Positions 1 to 5,903 of a stretch of DNA of 5,940 nt are shown here, piece after piece. The translations under genes and the position numbers were made by a program. The notes under the pieces were generated by a model. It made no database searches, was not told the origin of the DNA, and saw only the letters and a list, made by a program, of their open reading frames with translations. Each line of letters starts with the position of its first letter. Positions within the stretch are counted from its first letter, which is position 1. The stretch lies in the NCBI GenBank assembly GCA_019233415.1, contig JAFAMK010000205.1, positions 1-5,940 on the forward strand, given 5' to 3'. The DNA is from Vulcanimicrobiota bacterium. GTDB lineage: Bacteria > Vulcanimicrobiota > Vulcanimicrobiia > Vulcanimicrobiales > Vulcanimicrobiaceae.

Positions 1-266
1 ATCTGCGCGACCGCGTCACCGCCGCGCGTCGCTTCGCTCGCTGCAAGCGGCGCGGCACCGTTCTTGCGCAGCGCCGTGTTGAGCCCGTCACGCGCGCCCG
101 CGACCAGCTTCTCCGGCGTGATCCCGCGATAGAACGTCGTCGACAGCGCGCGGTAGCCCTGGCGCACGTCGTCGAGGGAAACACGCGAGAGCGCATTGGA
201 CGCCGCGGGCACGACGCACGCGAAGGCGACGACGAGGGCAAGGAGCATCCGGACGGGGCGTTCCAT
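1..266 (-). CDS. Secreted protein, N-terminal fragment; probable S41 family (C-terminal processing) peptidase, cut by the window edge
   Basis: Reading leftwards from an ATG at 266-264, 88 codons stay open to the window edge. The first 25 residues form a Sec-type signal peptide: MERPVR, a hydrophobic run LLALVVAFACVVP, then small residues ending SNA. After it comes a helical segment (about residues 31-70) with the pattern YRALSTTFYRGITPEKLVAG followed by ARDGLNTALRKNG. This resembles the helical region of S41 proteases before their PDZ domain, where a 'Y...v....L..gAi.Gl...L' pattern is usual. The PDZ and Ser/Lys catalytic parts would lie outside the window, so the family call is moderate. A second ATG at 248 would shorten the signal peptide; neither start has a good Shine-Dalgarno site, and 266 keeps the basic n-region. 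The gene is divergent from the oxidase and shares its 127-bp upstream region. It could instead be another secreted protein with a similar helical start. Confidence 0.65.
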   Translation of the reverse strand, partial: MERPVRMLLALVVAFACVVPAASNALSRVSLDDVRQGYRALSTTFYRGITPEKLVAGARDGLNTALRKNGAAPLAASEATRGGDAVAQ

Positions 267-366
267 CGGCCTGGGAGTTTCGCGGAGGCCGGGCACGGTC
301 CGCTCGCGAGCCTGCATGCCTGCCTAGGAGGGTAGAGCCTTAAAGCGGGGAAGAGGCCGGTTCTCT

Positions 367-375
367 TGCTATACC
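367..375 (+). promoter_or_regulatory. Candidate extended -10 promoter element for the oxidase gene
   Basis: TGCTATACC matches the extended -10 pattern TGnTATAAT at seven of eight specified positions apart from the final two bases (TATACC against TATAAT). It sits in a locally less G+C-rich stretch 18 bp before the oxidase ATG. No good -35 hexamer lies 16-18 bp upstream, which is tolerated in extended -10 promoters. Transcription would start near 382, leaving a leader of only about 12 nt that barely includes the Shine-Dalgarno site. Chance occurrence is quite possible. Confidence 0.25.
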
Positions 376-383
376 GGGTGAAC

Positions 384-388
384 GGAGG
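384..388 (+). promoter_or_regulatory. Ribosome binding site of the oxidase gene
   Basis: GGAGG lies 5 nt before the ATG at 394, a strong Shine-Dalgarno site at normal spacing. It fixes the oxidase start, which is also required to include the complete twin-arginine signal. Confidence 0.75.
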
Positions 389-393
389 GGACC

Positions 394-1770
394 ATGGCTG
401 ATTCATCGCTCGACCGACGCGGGTTCGTGGCGGGGGTTCTTGGCGCGGGCGGCGTGCTCGCGCTGGGCGCGCCGGGCGCCGTGCAGGCGCAAGTCGACCC
501 GACCAAGTGCACGGGAACGCCGAAGGTCTTCAAACCGGGCCAGGATACGCGCCCGATCGCGCTGCGCGGAACGGTCGTGCAGCTCTACGGCGACCCGAAC
601 TGGACGGCGAAGATTCGGGCCGGCTACCAATGGATGCGCAACATCGACCAGAGCGATCCGCGCAGCCTCACGCAGCAGGGCAACATCCACAAGATCATGT
701 GCGCGCAGGGACCGCGCGAGGTGCACCAGTCGGACCGCTTCCTGGCCTGGCACCGCTGCTTCGTCTACTTCCAGGAGCGCATCGTCGCGTTCGGCTCCAC
801 CGGCGGCAAGAGCCTCGACCCGACGTTCCGGCTCGCGGTCTGGAACTGGGAAGGCACGAACACGACACCGACGTTCCCGCAGGCCTTCACGTTCGGCTCG
901 CTGGTCGACCCGAACCGTCAGCCGACATTCTCCGCCGGCGACGGCAACATCGACGCCGCGCTCGCGACGAACGACATCTTCACGTTCTACGGCCAGCCGT
1001 TCGTGCAGGGCGGCGGGCGTCGCGGCAGCCCCGTGCTCGAAAACGCCTCGCACGGCCAGATCCACGTCGACACGGGCTTTCAGCGGCCGCGCTATCAAGA
1101 CATGGGCGCGCTGCCGACCGCAGCGCTCGACCCGGTGTTCTGCGCGCACCACGGCAACATCGACCGCGTGTGGGCGTGGTGGCAGCAGCTCCATGGGAAC
1201 CGCACGCCGAACTCGACGAACCCCGCGACCGGCCAGCCGTACGATCCGGAGTGGATCAAGAACGTGTGGGAGTTCTACGACTACGACGGTTCGTGCTGGT
1301 CGATCACGCCGGCCGACGTGATCGACTACGAGAAGAACCTGCGGTATTCGTACGCCGCACCGCCGAAGGCGCGCGCGATTCGCCAGTTCCCGCTGCAGCT
1401 CGCGCAGGGCGCGCTGAAGCTCCCGGCGGCCGCCGCGACCGCGGCGACGCCGACGCGGTCGGTCTCGCTGCTGCTGAACGACGTGACGATCCCTGCGCCG
1501 GCGACCGGGCGGTTCGACCTGATCGCGACCGTGAACGGCAAGTCGCGCCGGATCGGGCACTTCGCGCTGTTCAACCACCCGATGGAGATGTCGACCACTG
1601 CGAGCGTCCTGGCGCACGTCGATCCCGAAGCGGCGGCGGTGCTTGCGAAGGGCGCGTCGTTCCGGGTCGTCGCGGAAGGCCGCGGCGGAACCGGCAAGCT
1701 CTTCGGCGCAGCCCCGGGGACCGGCGGTACTGCCCTGAAGGCGTCGTCGGCCACGCTGCTGGTCGAGTAG
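394..1770 (+). CDS. Tat-exported plant-type polyphenol oxidase (tyrosinase / catechol oxidase), 458 aa
   Basis: This is a type-3 dicopper enzyme oxidising phenols or catechols to quinones with O2, probably outside the cytoplasm. Residues 1-33 are a twin-arginine signal (DRRGFVAG at 7-14, hydrophobic run, AVQA before the likely cleavage at 32/33). Copper site A: H99, H111 and H120 in NIHKIMC...EVHQSDRFLAWHRCF. C103 lies four residues after H99, where plant and fungal enzymes carry the cysteine of the Cys-His thioether. Copper site B: H220 and H224 (NASHGQIHVDTG), then H253 of the pair in DPVFCAHHGNIDRVWAWW. E216 fits the 'water-keeper' glutamate. G221, directly after the first CuB histidine, is Gly and not Asn, as in grape catechol oxidase, suggesting diphenolase rather than monophenolase activity (inference). 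Residues about 284-321 (EWIKNVWEFYDYDGSCW ... LRYSY) match the plant DWL domain. Residues about 356-458, with RFDL at 373-376, match the plant KFDV C-terminal domain. No MelC1-type caddie gene is adjacent, but the next gene encodes a KFDV-like domain alone. Confidence 0.95.
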   Translation: MADSSLDRRGFVAGVLGAGGVLALGAPGAVQAQVDPTKCTGTPKVFKPGQDTRPIALRGTVVQLYGDPNWTAKIRAGYQWMRNIDQSDPRSLTQQGNIHKIMCAQGPREVHQSDRFLAWHRCFVYFQERIVAFGSTGGKSLDPTFRLAVWNWEGTNTTPTFPQAFTFGSLVDPNRQPTFSAGDGNIDAALATNDIFTFYGQPFVQGGGRRGSPVLENASHGQIHVDTGFQRPRYQDMGALPTAALDPVFCAHHGNIDRVWAWWQQLHGNRTPNSTNPATGQPYDPEWIKNVWEFYDYDGSCWSITPADVIDYEKNLRYSYAAPPKARAIRQFPLQLAQGALKLPAAAATAATPTRSVSLLLNDVTIPAPATGRFDLIATVNGKSRRIGHFALFNHPMEMSTTASVLAHVDPEAAAVLAKGASFRVVAEGRGGTGKLFGAAPGTGGTALKASSATLLVE

Positions 1771-1847
1771 GCGGAAGCGCCGGCAGGGCGCGGAACGTGG
1801 GCCGGACGCGGATCGTTTCCCGGACGTGCTCGCTTCCGCCCCTGCCG
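1770..1847 (+). promoter_or_regulatory. Intercistronic region with two mutually exclusive inverted-repeat pairs
   Basis: GGCGGAAGCG (1770-1779) is perfectly complementary to CGCTTCCGCC (1831-1840), and CGGCAGGG (1781-1788) to CCCTGCCG (1840-1847). The arms come in the order A, B, A', B', so the 10-bp and 8-bp stems cross and can form only as alternatives (or as a strained pseudoknot). The first stem begins with the last base of the oxidase stop codon; the second ends 11 nt before the ATG at 1859. No U-run follows, so this is not an intrinsic terminator. A role in coupling or limiting translation of the second cistron is possible but inferred; in such G+C-rich DNA part of this may be chance. 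Confidence 0.35.
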
Positions 1848-1858
1848 TCGTAGCCCCG

Positions 1859-2230
1859 ATGACCGCTCCCGTGGTCGTGCGGCCTTTGCGCGTCGAGCCG
1901 GCGCTGCAGGCGCAGCTCGGCGCCGCGACGGCGCCGCTCTCGGGCGAGCTGACGCTCGTGCGCGCGCGCATCCCCGCCGGCGGCGGAAGCTGGCGGTTCT
2001 ACCTCGTCGACGCGAACGATCCGGCCGCCGACGCGATCTTGATCGGGCGGCTCGCGATCGAGGGCGCGACGCGGCCCGCCGTCGGGGACGTGCTCGTGCA
2101 CGTCGACCTCGGCCCGCAGGCGCTCGCGCGCCTGCGCACCGCGCACGCGCCTGCGATTCGCATCGTCACACGGCCCGGGCGTCCCGAGCCGCTCCTCGCG
2201 CAGGCGGTCGAGCTGCACCGGGCGCCGTAG
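1859..2230 (+). CDS. Free-standing KFDV-like domain protein, possible shield or chaperone of the upstream oxidase, 123 aa
   Basis: The product resembles the oxidase's own C-terminal domain. Aligned by eye (this protein / oxidase): ELTLVRARIP 30-39 / SLLLNDVTIP 358-367; RFYL 46-49 / RFDL 373-376; IGRLAIE 62-68 / IGHFALF 387-393; VLVHVD 78-83 / VLAHVD 405-410; IRIV 100-103 / FRVV 423-426. Spacing is kept with only small gaps and the pattern is beta-rich. In plant polyphenol oxidases this domain (PPO1_KFDV) covers the active site until activation, so a trans-acting shield, folding helper or copper-loading partner is a reasonable inference. There is no signal peptide, transmembrane segment or cysteine. 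It contains one Tyr (Y48), replacing the Asp of the RFDL motif. A GTG at 1826 would add 11 residues; neither start has a Shine-Dalgarno site, and ATG was preferred. It lies 88 bp after the oxidase stop in the same direction, so co-transcription is likely. It could also be a degenerating duplicate. Confidence 0.75.
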   Translation: MTAPVVVRPLRVEPALQAQLGAATAPLSGELTLVRARIPAGGGSWRFYLVDANDPAADAILIGRLAIEGATRPAVGDVLVHVDLGPQALARLRTAHAPAIRIVTRPGRPEPLLAQAVELHRAP

Positions 2231-2255
2231 CGCCGCGGCGCAGCCCGTCCGTCAG

Positions 2256-5200
2256 CTAGTCGTGCTCGGCGTCCCCGTCGGCGCCGTCGCTCTCCGTTTC
2301 GCTTCCGACGACGTCGGCGCGCTTCGCGCCGCTCGTCGCGAGCGCGGGCTTTCCGGCTGAGCGCAGTGCCGCGTTCACCGGCGCGACGTCGTCGCGCTCG
2401 AACACGGTCACGTCGCGCAGCGCGCCGTCGAACGCACCGTCGACGCGCGTGGCGTATTCGAGCGTCGCCGCGTTCGGCGGCGCGCCGGCGCCGAACAGCA
2501 GCCCCTGCAAGTCCTCGCGCACGAGCCCGGGGCGCTGGATCGAGTCCTCGTCGTTGGTGTAGTCGGCGGTCAGCCGCGCGCGCAGCGCGAGCGCGCGTGC
2601 GCGCAGCGCGGCGAGTTGCGCCGCGAGCGGGCCGTTCGCACCCTTCGCGCGGTCGGCGGCCGAGGCCGCGTAGCCGTCGAGCCGGTTGAGCGTGTCGTCG
2701 ATCCGCGAGTACTCCTCGAGGTGCCGCTTCGCGAACGCGTACGCCGCCTGGTACTCGGCGAGCGTGTAGTGCGCGCGCGGGTCGGGTGCGACGCGGAACG
2801 GCGCGCTGAGCGTCTTTCCGCCAAGCGTCATCCGCACGGTGTAGGTGCCGGGAACGACCGCGACGCCGACCCGCGGGCCTTTGAACTCTTCCTTCGCGGC
2901 GCCGTTCCAGCGCACCGGACCGTCCTCGCGCAGGTCCCACGTGATGCGGTTGAGGCCGGCGAAGTTCGTCACGACCGGCACCTCGCGCTCGCCGACGCGG
3001 TTCGTTCCGCGCAAGTGGCGCACGACGTGTCCGCGCGCATCGAGAATCTCGATCTCGGGCGACTTCGCGCCCGGCTGCGCCTGGTAGAGCGTGATCATCG
3101 CGCCGGTCGGCGGGTTCTTGCCGGCGTAGCGCGTGTAGAGCCCCTCGTCGTTCGCGTGCTGCGCGAACGCGTACGTCGTGCGCGGCGTGAACAGCATCGC
3201 GCCGGCGGCTTCGGCCTGCGGCAGTTGCTGGACCGGCGCGAGGTCGTCGAGGATCCACGCCGCGCGCCCGTGCGTCGCAAGGATCAGGTCGTTCCAGCGC
3301 GGCTGCACGCGAATGTCGTACGTCGCGACGGTCGGAAGTCCGAGCGCGGGCTTGCGCCAGTGCGCGCCGCCGTCGTACGAGAGCCAGAACGAGTTTTCCA
3401 GACCGAGGTAGACGAGGTTCGCGTTGCGCGTGTCGGCGCGCACGGAGCGCGCCGGCTCACTCGCGGGCAAGCCGTCGATGATCTTCGTCCAGTGCGCACC
3501 GTAGTCGCGCGTGACGAAGACGTAGGGCGCATCGTCGCCGAGCAGGTGGCGGTCGATCACCGTGTACGCGGTCCCCGCGACGAGCGGTGAGGGCGAGATC
3601 ATCTCGGCGCGACCGTCGGGTGCGACGCCCGTTGGCGTGACGTTGCTCCAGTGCGCGCCGCCGTCGCGGGTCAGGTGCACCATGCCGTCGTCGCTGCCGG
3701 TCCAGATTTCGCCGCGCGTCTTCGCCGACGGCTCGATGTCGAGCAGCGTGCCGGTGAACTCCGCGCTCGACACGTCGTGCACGAGCGGTCCGCCGGCGGG
3801 CTGCTGGTGGCTCTTGTCGTTGCGGGTCAGGTCACCCGAGATCGGGCGCCAGTGCTGTCCGCGGTCGCGCGTCGCGAAGACGACGTTCGCGCCGAAGTAC
3901 GTCGTCGCCGGATCGAACGGGTCGAACGCGATCGGCGCGTCCCAGTTGTAGCGGTAGCGCGCGCGGTCGAGCTGGAAGTCGTCGATCGCACGGCCGCGCC
4001 ACGGCTGGACGAACGTGCTGCGCTGCGAGGCGCGGTCGTAGATCGACACGCGACCCGTCTGCAGGTCGGTCCAGACCAGGTTCGGGTTGCGCGGATCGGG
4101 CCAGGCCCACATCCCGTCGCCGCCGACGACGCGGTCCCACGACTCGTCGATGATCCCTTCGTTGTTGAGGCTGTTCGACGGTCCGCAGAACCCGTTGTTG
4201 TCCTGCAAGCCGACGCAGATCGAGTACGGCGTGCGGTCGTCGTAGCCGACGTGGTAGATTTGGCCGATCGCGAGGTTGCGCGAGAACGCCCACGCCTCGC
4301 CGCCGTCGGCGGTGATCGCGTAGCCGCCGTCCTCGCCGACGATCATGCGCTTCGGATCGCTCGGCGCGATCCACATGTCGTGGTAGTCGACGTGCACGCC
4401 CTCGGCGATCTGTTTGAACGTCTTGCCGCCGTCCTTCGACTCCGAGAGCATCTCGGACACGCCGTAGAGATGATCGGGGTTCGACGGGTCGACGCGCACG
4501 TGCGAGAAGTAGAACGGCCGCTGGTCGACGAGCGTGTTCTTCGTCATCAGCTTCCACGTCGCGCCGGCGTCGTCGGAGCGCCACAGAATGCCGTCTTTCG
4601 ACTCGATCAGCGCGTACACGCGCTGCGGGTTCGACGGCGCGACCGCGAGGCCGACGCGGCCGGTCATTCCGTCGGGCAGGCCGTGGCCGGTCAGCCGGTT
4701 CCACGTCGCGCCGCCGTCGGTCGATTTCCAGATGCCGTCCTGGTCGCCGCCGGAGGTGAAGGTCCACGGCCGGCGCTGGAACTGCCAGATGCCCGCATAC
4801 AGCGTGCTCGGGTTCTTCGGATCGGCGACCATCTCGCTGACGCCGCTGCGCGGGCCGACGGAGAGCGTCTTCGCCCACGTGTTGCCGCCGTCGGTCGTGC
4901 GGTAGACGCCGCGTTCGGGCGAGTCGGCGAAGACGTTGCCGAGCGCGCCGACGACGACCGTGTTCGTGTCGTTCGGATCGATCACGATCGAGGCGATCGC
5001 GTGCGTTCCGAGCAGCCCGACGTTCTTCCAGGTCTTGCCGCCGTCGGTCGACTTGTAGAGCCCGTCGCCCCACGAGACGTCGTTGCGCGGGTTCGTCTCG
5101 CCGGTCCCGACCCACACGACGTTGTGGTTCTTCGGGTCGATCGCGATGACGCCGATCGACGAGACGTCCTGCTTGCCGAAGACCGGCGTCCAGGTCGCTC

Positions 5201-5528
5201 CGCCGTTCACCGTCTTCCAGACGCCGCCGCCGGCCGCGCCCAGGTAGTAGAGCTGCGGATTGTCCGCGACCCCGACGACCGAGGTGACGCGTCCGCCGGC
5301 GACTGCCGGGCCGACCTCGCGGAACGCGACGCGGTTGTAGGGCGGGGTCGGCGTCGGCGAGGGCGCCGGCGATGCCGATGCCGCGGCCGGCGGAGCCGAG
5401 GCGGCCGGAGCCGGCGTCGGCGACGCGGCGGAGGTGTCGGGCGGCGGTGCCTGCGCGAGCCCGAGCGCGCTCCCCGAACAGAAGAACAGCGCCGTCAGAA
5501 CGGCGCGAAGCGGTGAGCGGAACGTCAC
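2256..5528 (-). CDS. Secreted BNR/Asp-box beta-propeller protein (VPS10/sortilin-like, COG4447-type), about 1090 aa
   Basis: Start is taken at GTG 5528 because it has a Shine-Dalgarno site and gives a compact signal peptide (MTFRSPLR, hydrophobic AVLTALFF region, GLAQA at 23-27). Residues 27-64 are an Ala/Pro/Ser/Thr linker. The propeller part then begins (NRVAFREVGPAVAGGRV). Eleven Asp boxes of the form S/T-x-D-x-G-x-x-W/F begin near residues 106, 160, 211, 269, 318, 364, 406, 553, 620, 673 and 717. GLQDNNGFCG (440-449) is a typical conserved loop of these large bacterial exo-sortilin-like proteins. About 805-915 is Ig/FlgD-like (ITWDLRE, VPGTYTVRMTLGGKT), ending in the DPRAHY pattern; 924-992 is helical and may coil; the tail is acidic. 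About 1000-1100 aa is usual for this group. Such proteins are often labelled glycosyl hydrolases, but I see no catalytic residues that can be assigned, so a binding or scaffold role is equally likely. The mature protein has only two cysteines (438, 448). It converges with the oxidase pair. Confidence 0.92.
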   Translation of the reverse strand: MTFRSPLRAVLTALFFCSGSALGLAQAPPPDTSAASPTPAPAASAPPAAASASPAPSPTPTPPYNRVAFREVGPAVAGGRVTSVVGVADNPQLYYLGAAGGGVWKTVNGGATWTPVFGKQDVSSIGVIAIDPKNHNVVWVGTGETNPRNDVSWGDGLYKSTDGGKTWKNVGLLGTHAIASIVIDPNDTNTVVVGALGNVFADSPERGVYRTTDGGNTWAKTLSVGPRSGVSEMVADPKNPSTLYAGIWQFQRRPWTFTSGGDQDGIWKSTDGGATWNRLTGHGLPDGMTGRVGLAVAPSNPQRVYALIESKDGILWRSDDAGATWKLMTKNTLVDQRPFYFSHVRVDPSNPDHLYGVSEMLSESKDGGKTFKQIAEGVHVDYHDMWIAPSDPKRMIVGEDGGYAITADGGEAWAFSRNLAIGQIYHVGYDDRTPYSICVGLQDNNGFCGPSNSLNNEGIIDESWDRVVGGDGMWAWPDPRNPNLVWTDLQTGRVSIYDRASQRSTFVQPWRGRAIDDFQLDRARYRYNWDAPIAFDPFDPATTYFGANVVFATRDRGQHWRPISGDLTRNDKSHQQPAGGPLVHDVSSAEFTGTLLDIEPSAKTRGEIWTGSDDGMVHLTRDGGAHWSNVTPTGVAPDGRAEMISPSPLVAGTAYTVIDRHLLGDDAPYVFVTRDYGAHWTKIIDGLPASEPARSVRADTRNANLVYLGLENSFWLSYDGGAHWRKPALGLPTVATYDIRVQPRWNDLILATHGRAAWILDDLAPVQQLPQAEAAGAMLFTPRTTYAFAQHANDEGLYTRYAGKNPPTGAMITLYQAQPGAKSPEIEILDARGHVVRHLRGTNRVGEREVPVVTNFAGLNRITWDLREDGPVRWNGAAKEEFKGPRVGVAVVPGTYTVRMTLGGKTLSAPFRVAPDPRAHYTLAEYQAAYAFAKRHLEEYSRIDDTLNRLDGYAASAADRAKGANGPLAAQLAALRARALALRARLTADYTNDEDSIQRPGLVREDLQGLLFGAGAPPNAATLEYATRVDGAFDGALRDVTVFERDDVAPVNAALRSAGKPALATSGAKRADVVGSETESDGADGDAEHD

Positions 5529-5538
5529 GAAGCGCGAA

Positions 5539-5543
5539 CCTCC
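5539..5543 (-). promoter_or_regulatory. Ribosome binding site selecting the GTG start at 5528
   Basis: On the minus strand GGGAGGTT contains GGAGG, 10 nt before GTG 5528. This supports that start over the in-frame TTG at 5561, which would place this site inside the coding region and add eleven polar residues before the signal peptide. A weaker GGGGA lies 3 nt before the TTG, so the longer form is not fully excluded. Confidence 0.55.
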
Positions 5544-5603
5544 CGAGGGAATCGACTGCAATCGTCCCCTACGAGGGTTTGCGGAGCTTCCCTGCGGCGG
5601 GCG

Positions 5604-5795
5604 CTAGCGGCGGACCGTGTAGGTCGTGACCGCGCCGGAGCGGCGGCGCCGGAACAGGTTGTAGACCGCGAGGGCCCCGATCACGACGATCGCGACCAGG
5701 GCTGCGACAACAACGATCTTCAGGACGAACGCCAGGACGATCAGGGCGACGATCGCGACCGCGACGACCGCGGTGATCTGGACGAAAAGACGCAT
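5604..5795 (-). CDS. Small hydrophobic membrane protein, 63 aa, function unknown
   Basis: ATG 5795 is preceded by GGAGG at 5 nt, which decides this start over a TTG one codon earlier. Residues 4-47 are almost entirely hydrophobic (Val, Ala, Ile, Leu, Phe) with a single lysine near 26, consistent with two adjacent membrane helices or one long one. A basic cluster FRRRRSG (48-54) and a short polar tail ending TVRR follow. By the positive-inside rule the tail is probably cytoplasmic. I recognise no family. It lies 75 bp upstream of the Asp-box protein gene on the same strand, so the two may be co-transcribed, but nothing in its sequence suggests a functional link. Confidence 0.75.
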   Translation of the reverse strand: MRLFVQITAVVAVAIVALIVLAFVLKIVVVAALVAIVVIGALAVYNLFRRRRSGAVTTYTVRR

Positions 5796-5800
5796 CAAAG

Positions 5801-5805
5801 CCTCC
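5801..5805 (-). promoter_or_regulatory. Ribosome binding site of the 63-aa membrane protein gene
   Basis: GGAGG on the minus strand, separated from ATG 5795 by CTTTG (5 nt). Strong match and normal spacing support this short gene being translated. Confidence 0.7.
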
Positions 5806-5816
5806 GCTCGCAGGTA

Positions 5817-5867
5817 CTCCCCGCTCCGGGAGGGTGTTTCACCGGGGCGATCCGGCGCACTTGCGCC
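5817..5867. promoter_or_regulatory. Cluster of small dyads in the divergent intergenic region
   Basis: Three short inverted repeats occur here: CTCCC/GGGAG (5817-5821 with 5828-5832), GGTG-TTT-CACC (5833-5843) and GGCGCA-CT-TGCGCC (5854-5867, perfect 6-bp arms). The last looks most like a dimeric regulator site. They lie between the membrane-peptide gene and the plus-strand gene at the right edge. No regulator is identifiable and G+C-rich sequence gives such dyads by chance. Confidence 0.2.
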
Positions 5868-5903
5868 CGCCCGCTCGCCCGTGGCAGAATGAGAGAGCCA
5901 TGG

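Noticed and set aside
267..393. Promoter for the leftward S41-like gene
   Set aside because: No convincing -35/-10 pair was found on the minus strand; TATA-like bases there overlap the oxidase element.
403..1971. 522-codon open frame on the minus strand opposite the oxidase
   Set aside because: The translation is Arg/Ala-rich without domains, and it lies opposite a clearly real gene. Long antisense frames are expected in G+C-rich DNA.
2221..2234. GGCGC-CGTA-GCGCC hairpin (and the CGCCGCGGCG palindrome at 2231-2240) between the convergent genes, as a terminator
   Set aside because: Stem is only 5 bp and no T-run follows on either strand, so there is no support for an intrinsic terminator; the palindrome is simple G+C sequence.
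1999..3258. 419-codon minus-strand frame overlapping the end of the Asp-box gene and the small KFDV-like gene
   Set aside because: Same-strand out-of-frame shadow of the Asp-box gene, Arg-rich and without a domain.
3367..5050. Recurring GCCGCCGTCGG-type sequence as a DNA repeat array
   Set aside because: It is the minus-strand coding sequence of the Asp-box motif (DGG) and is in phase with the protein repeats, so no separate DNA repeat is needed.
3651..5516. 621-codon plus-strand open frame opposite the Asp-box protein
   Set aside because: Composition is Arg/Val/Ala/Asp-rich with repeats that are only the reverse strand of the Asp-box codons; no start signal or recognisable domain.
5445..5528. 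Lipoprotein signal in the Asp-box protein (LFFC)
   Set aside because: The residues before the Cys are Phe-Phe, not the small residues of a lipobox, and AQA further on suits signal peptidase I.
2256..5528. Calling the Asp-box protein a glycoside hydrolase or sialidase
   Set aside because: Asp boxes are structural; I could not assign catalytic acid or base residues, nor the arginine triad of sialidases.
5528..5561. TTG at 5561 as the start of the Asp-box protein
   Set aside because: It would put a good GGAGG inside the gene and add eleven polar residues before the signal peptide; the GTG at 5528 fits better.
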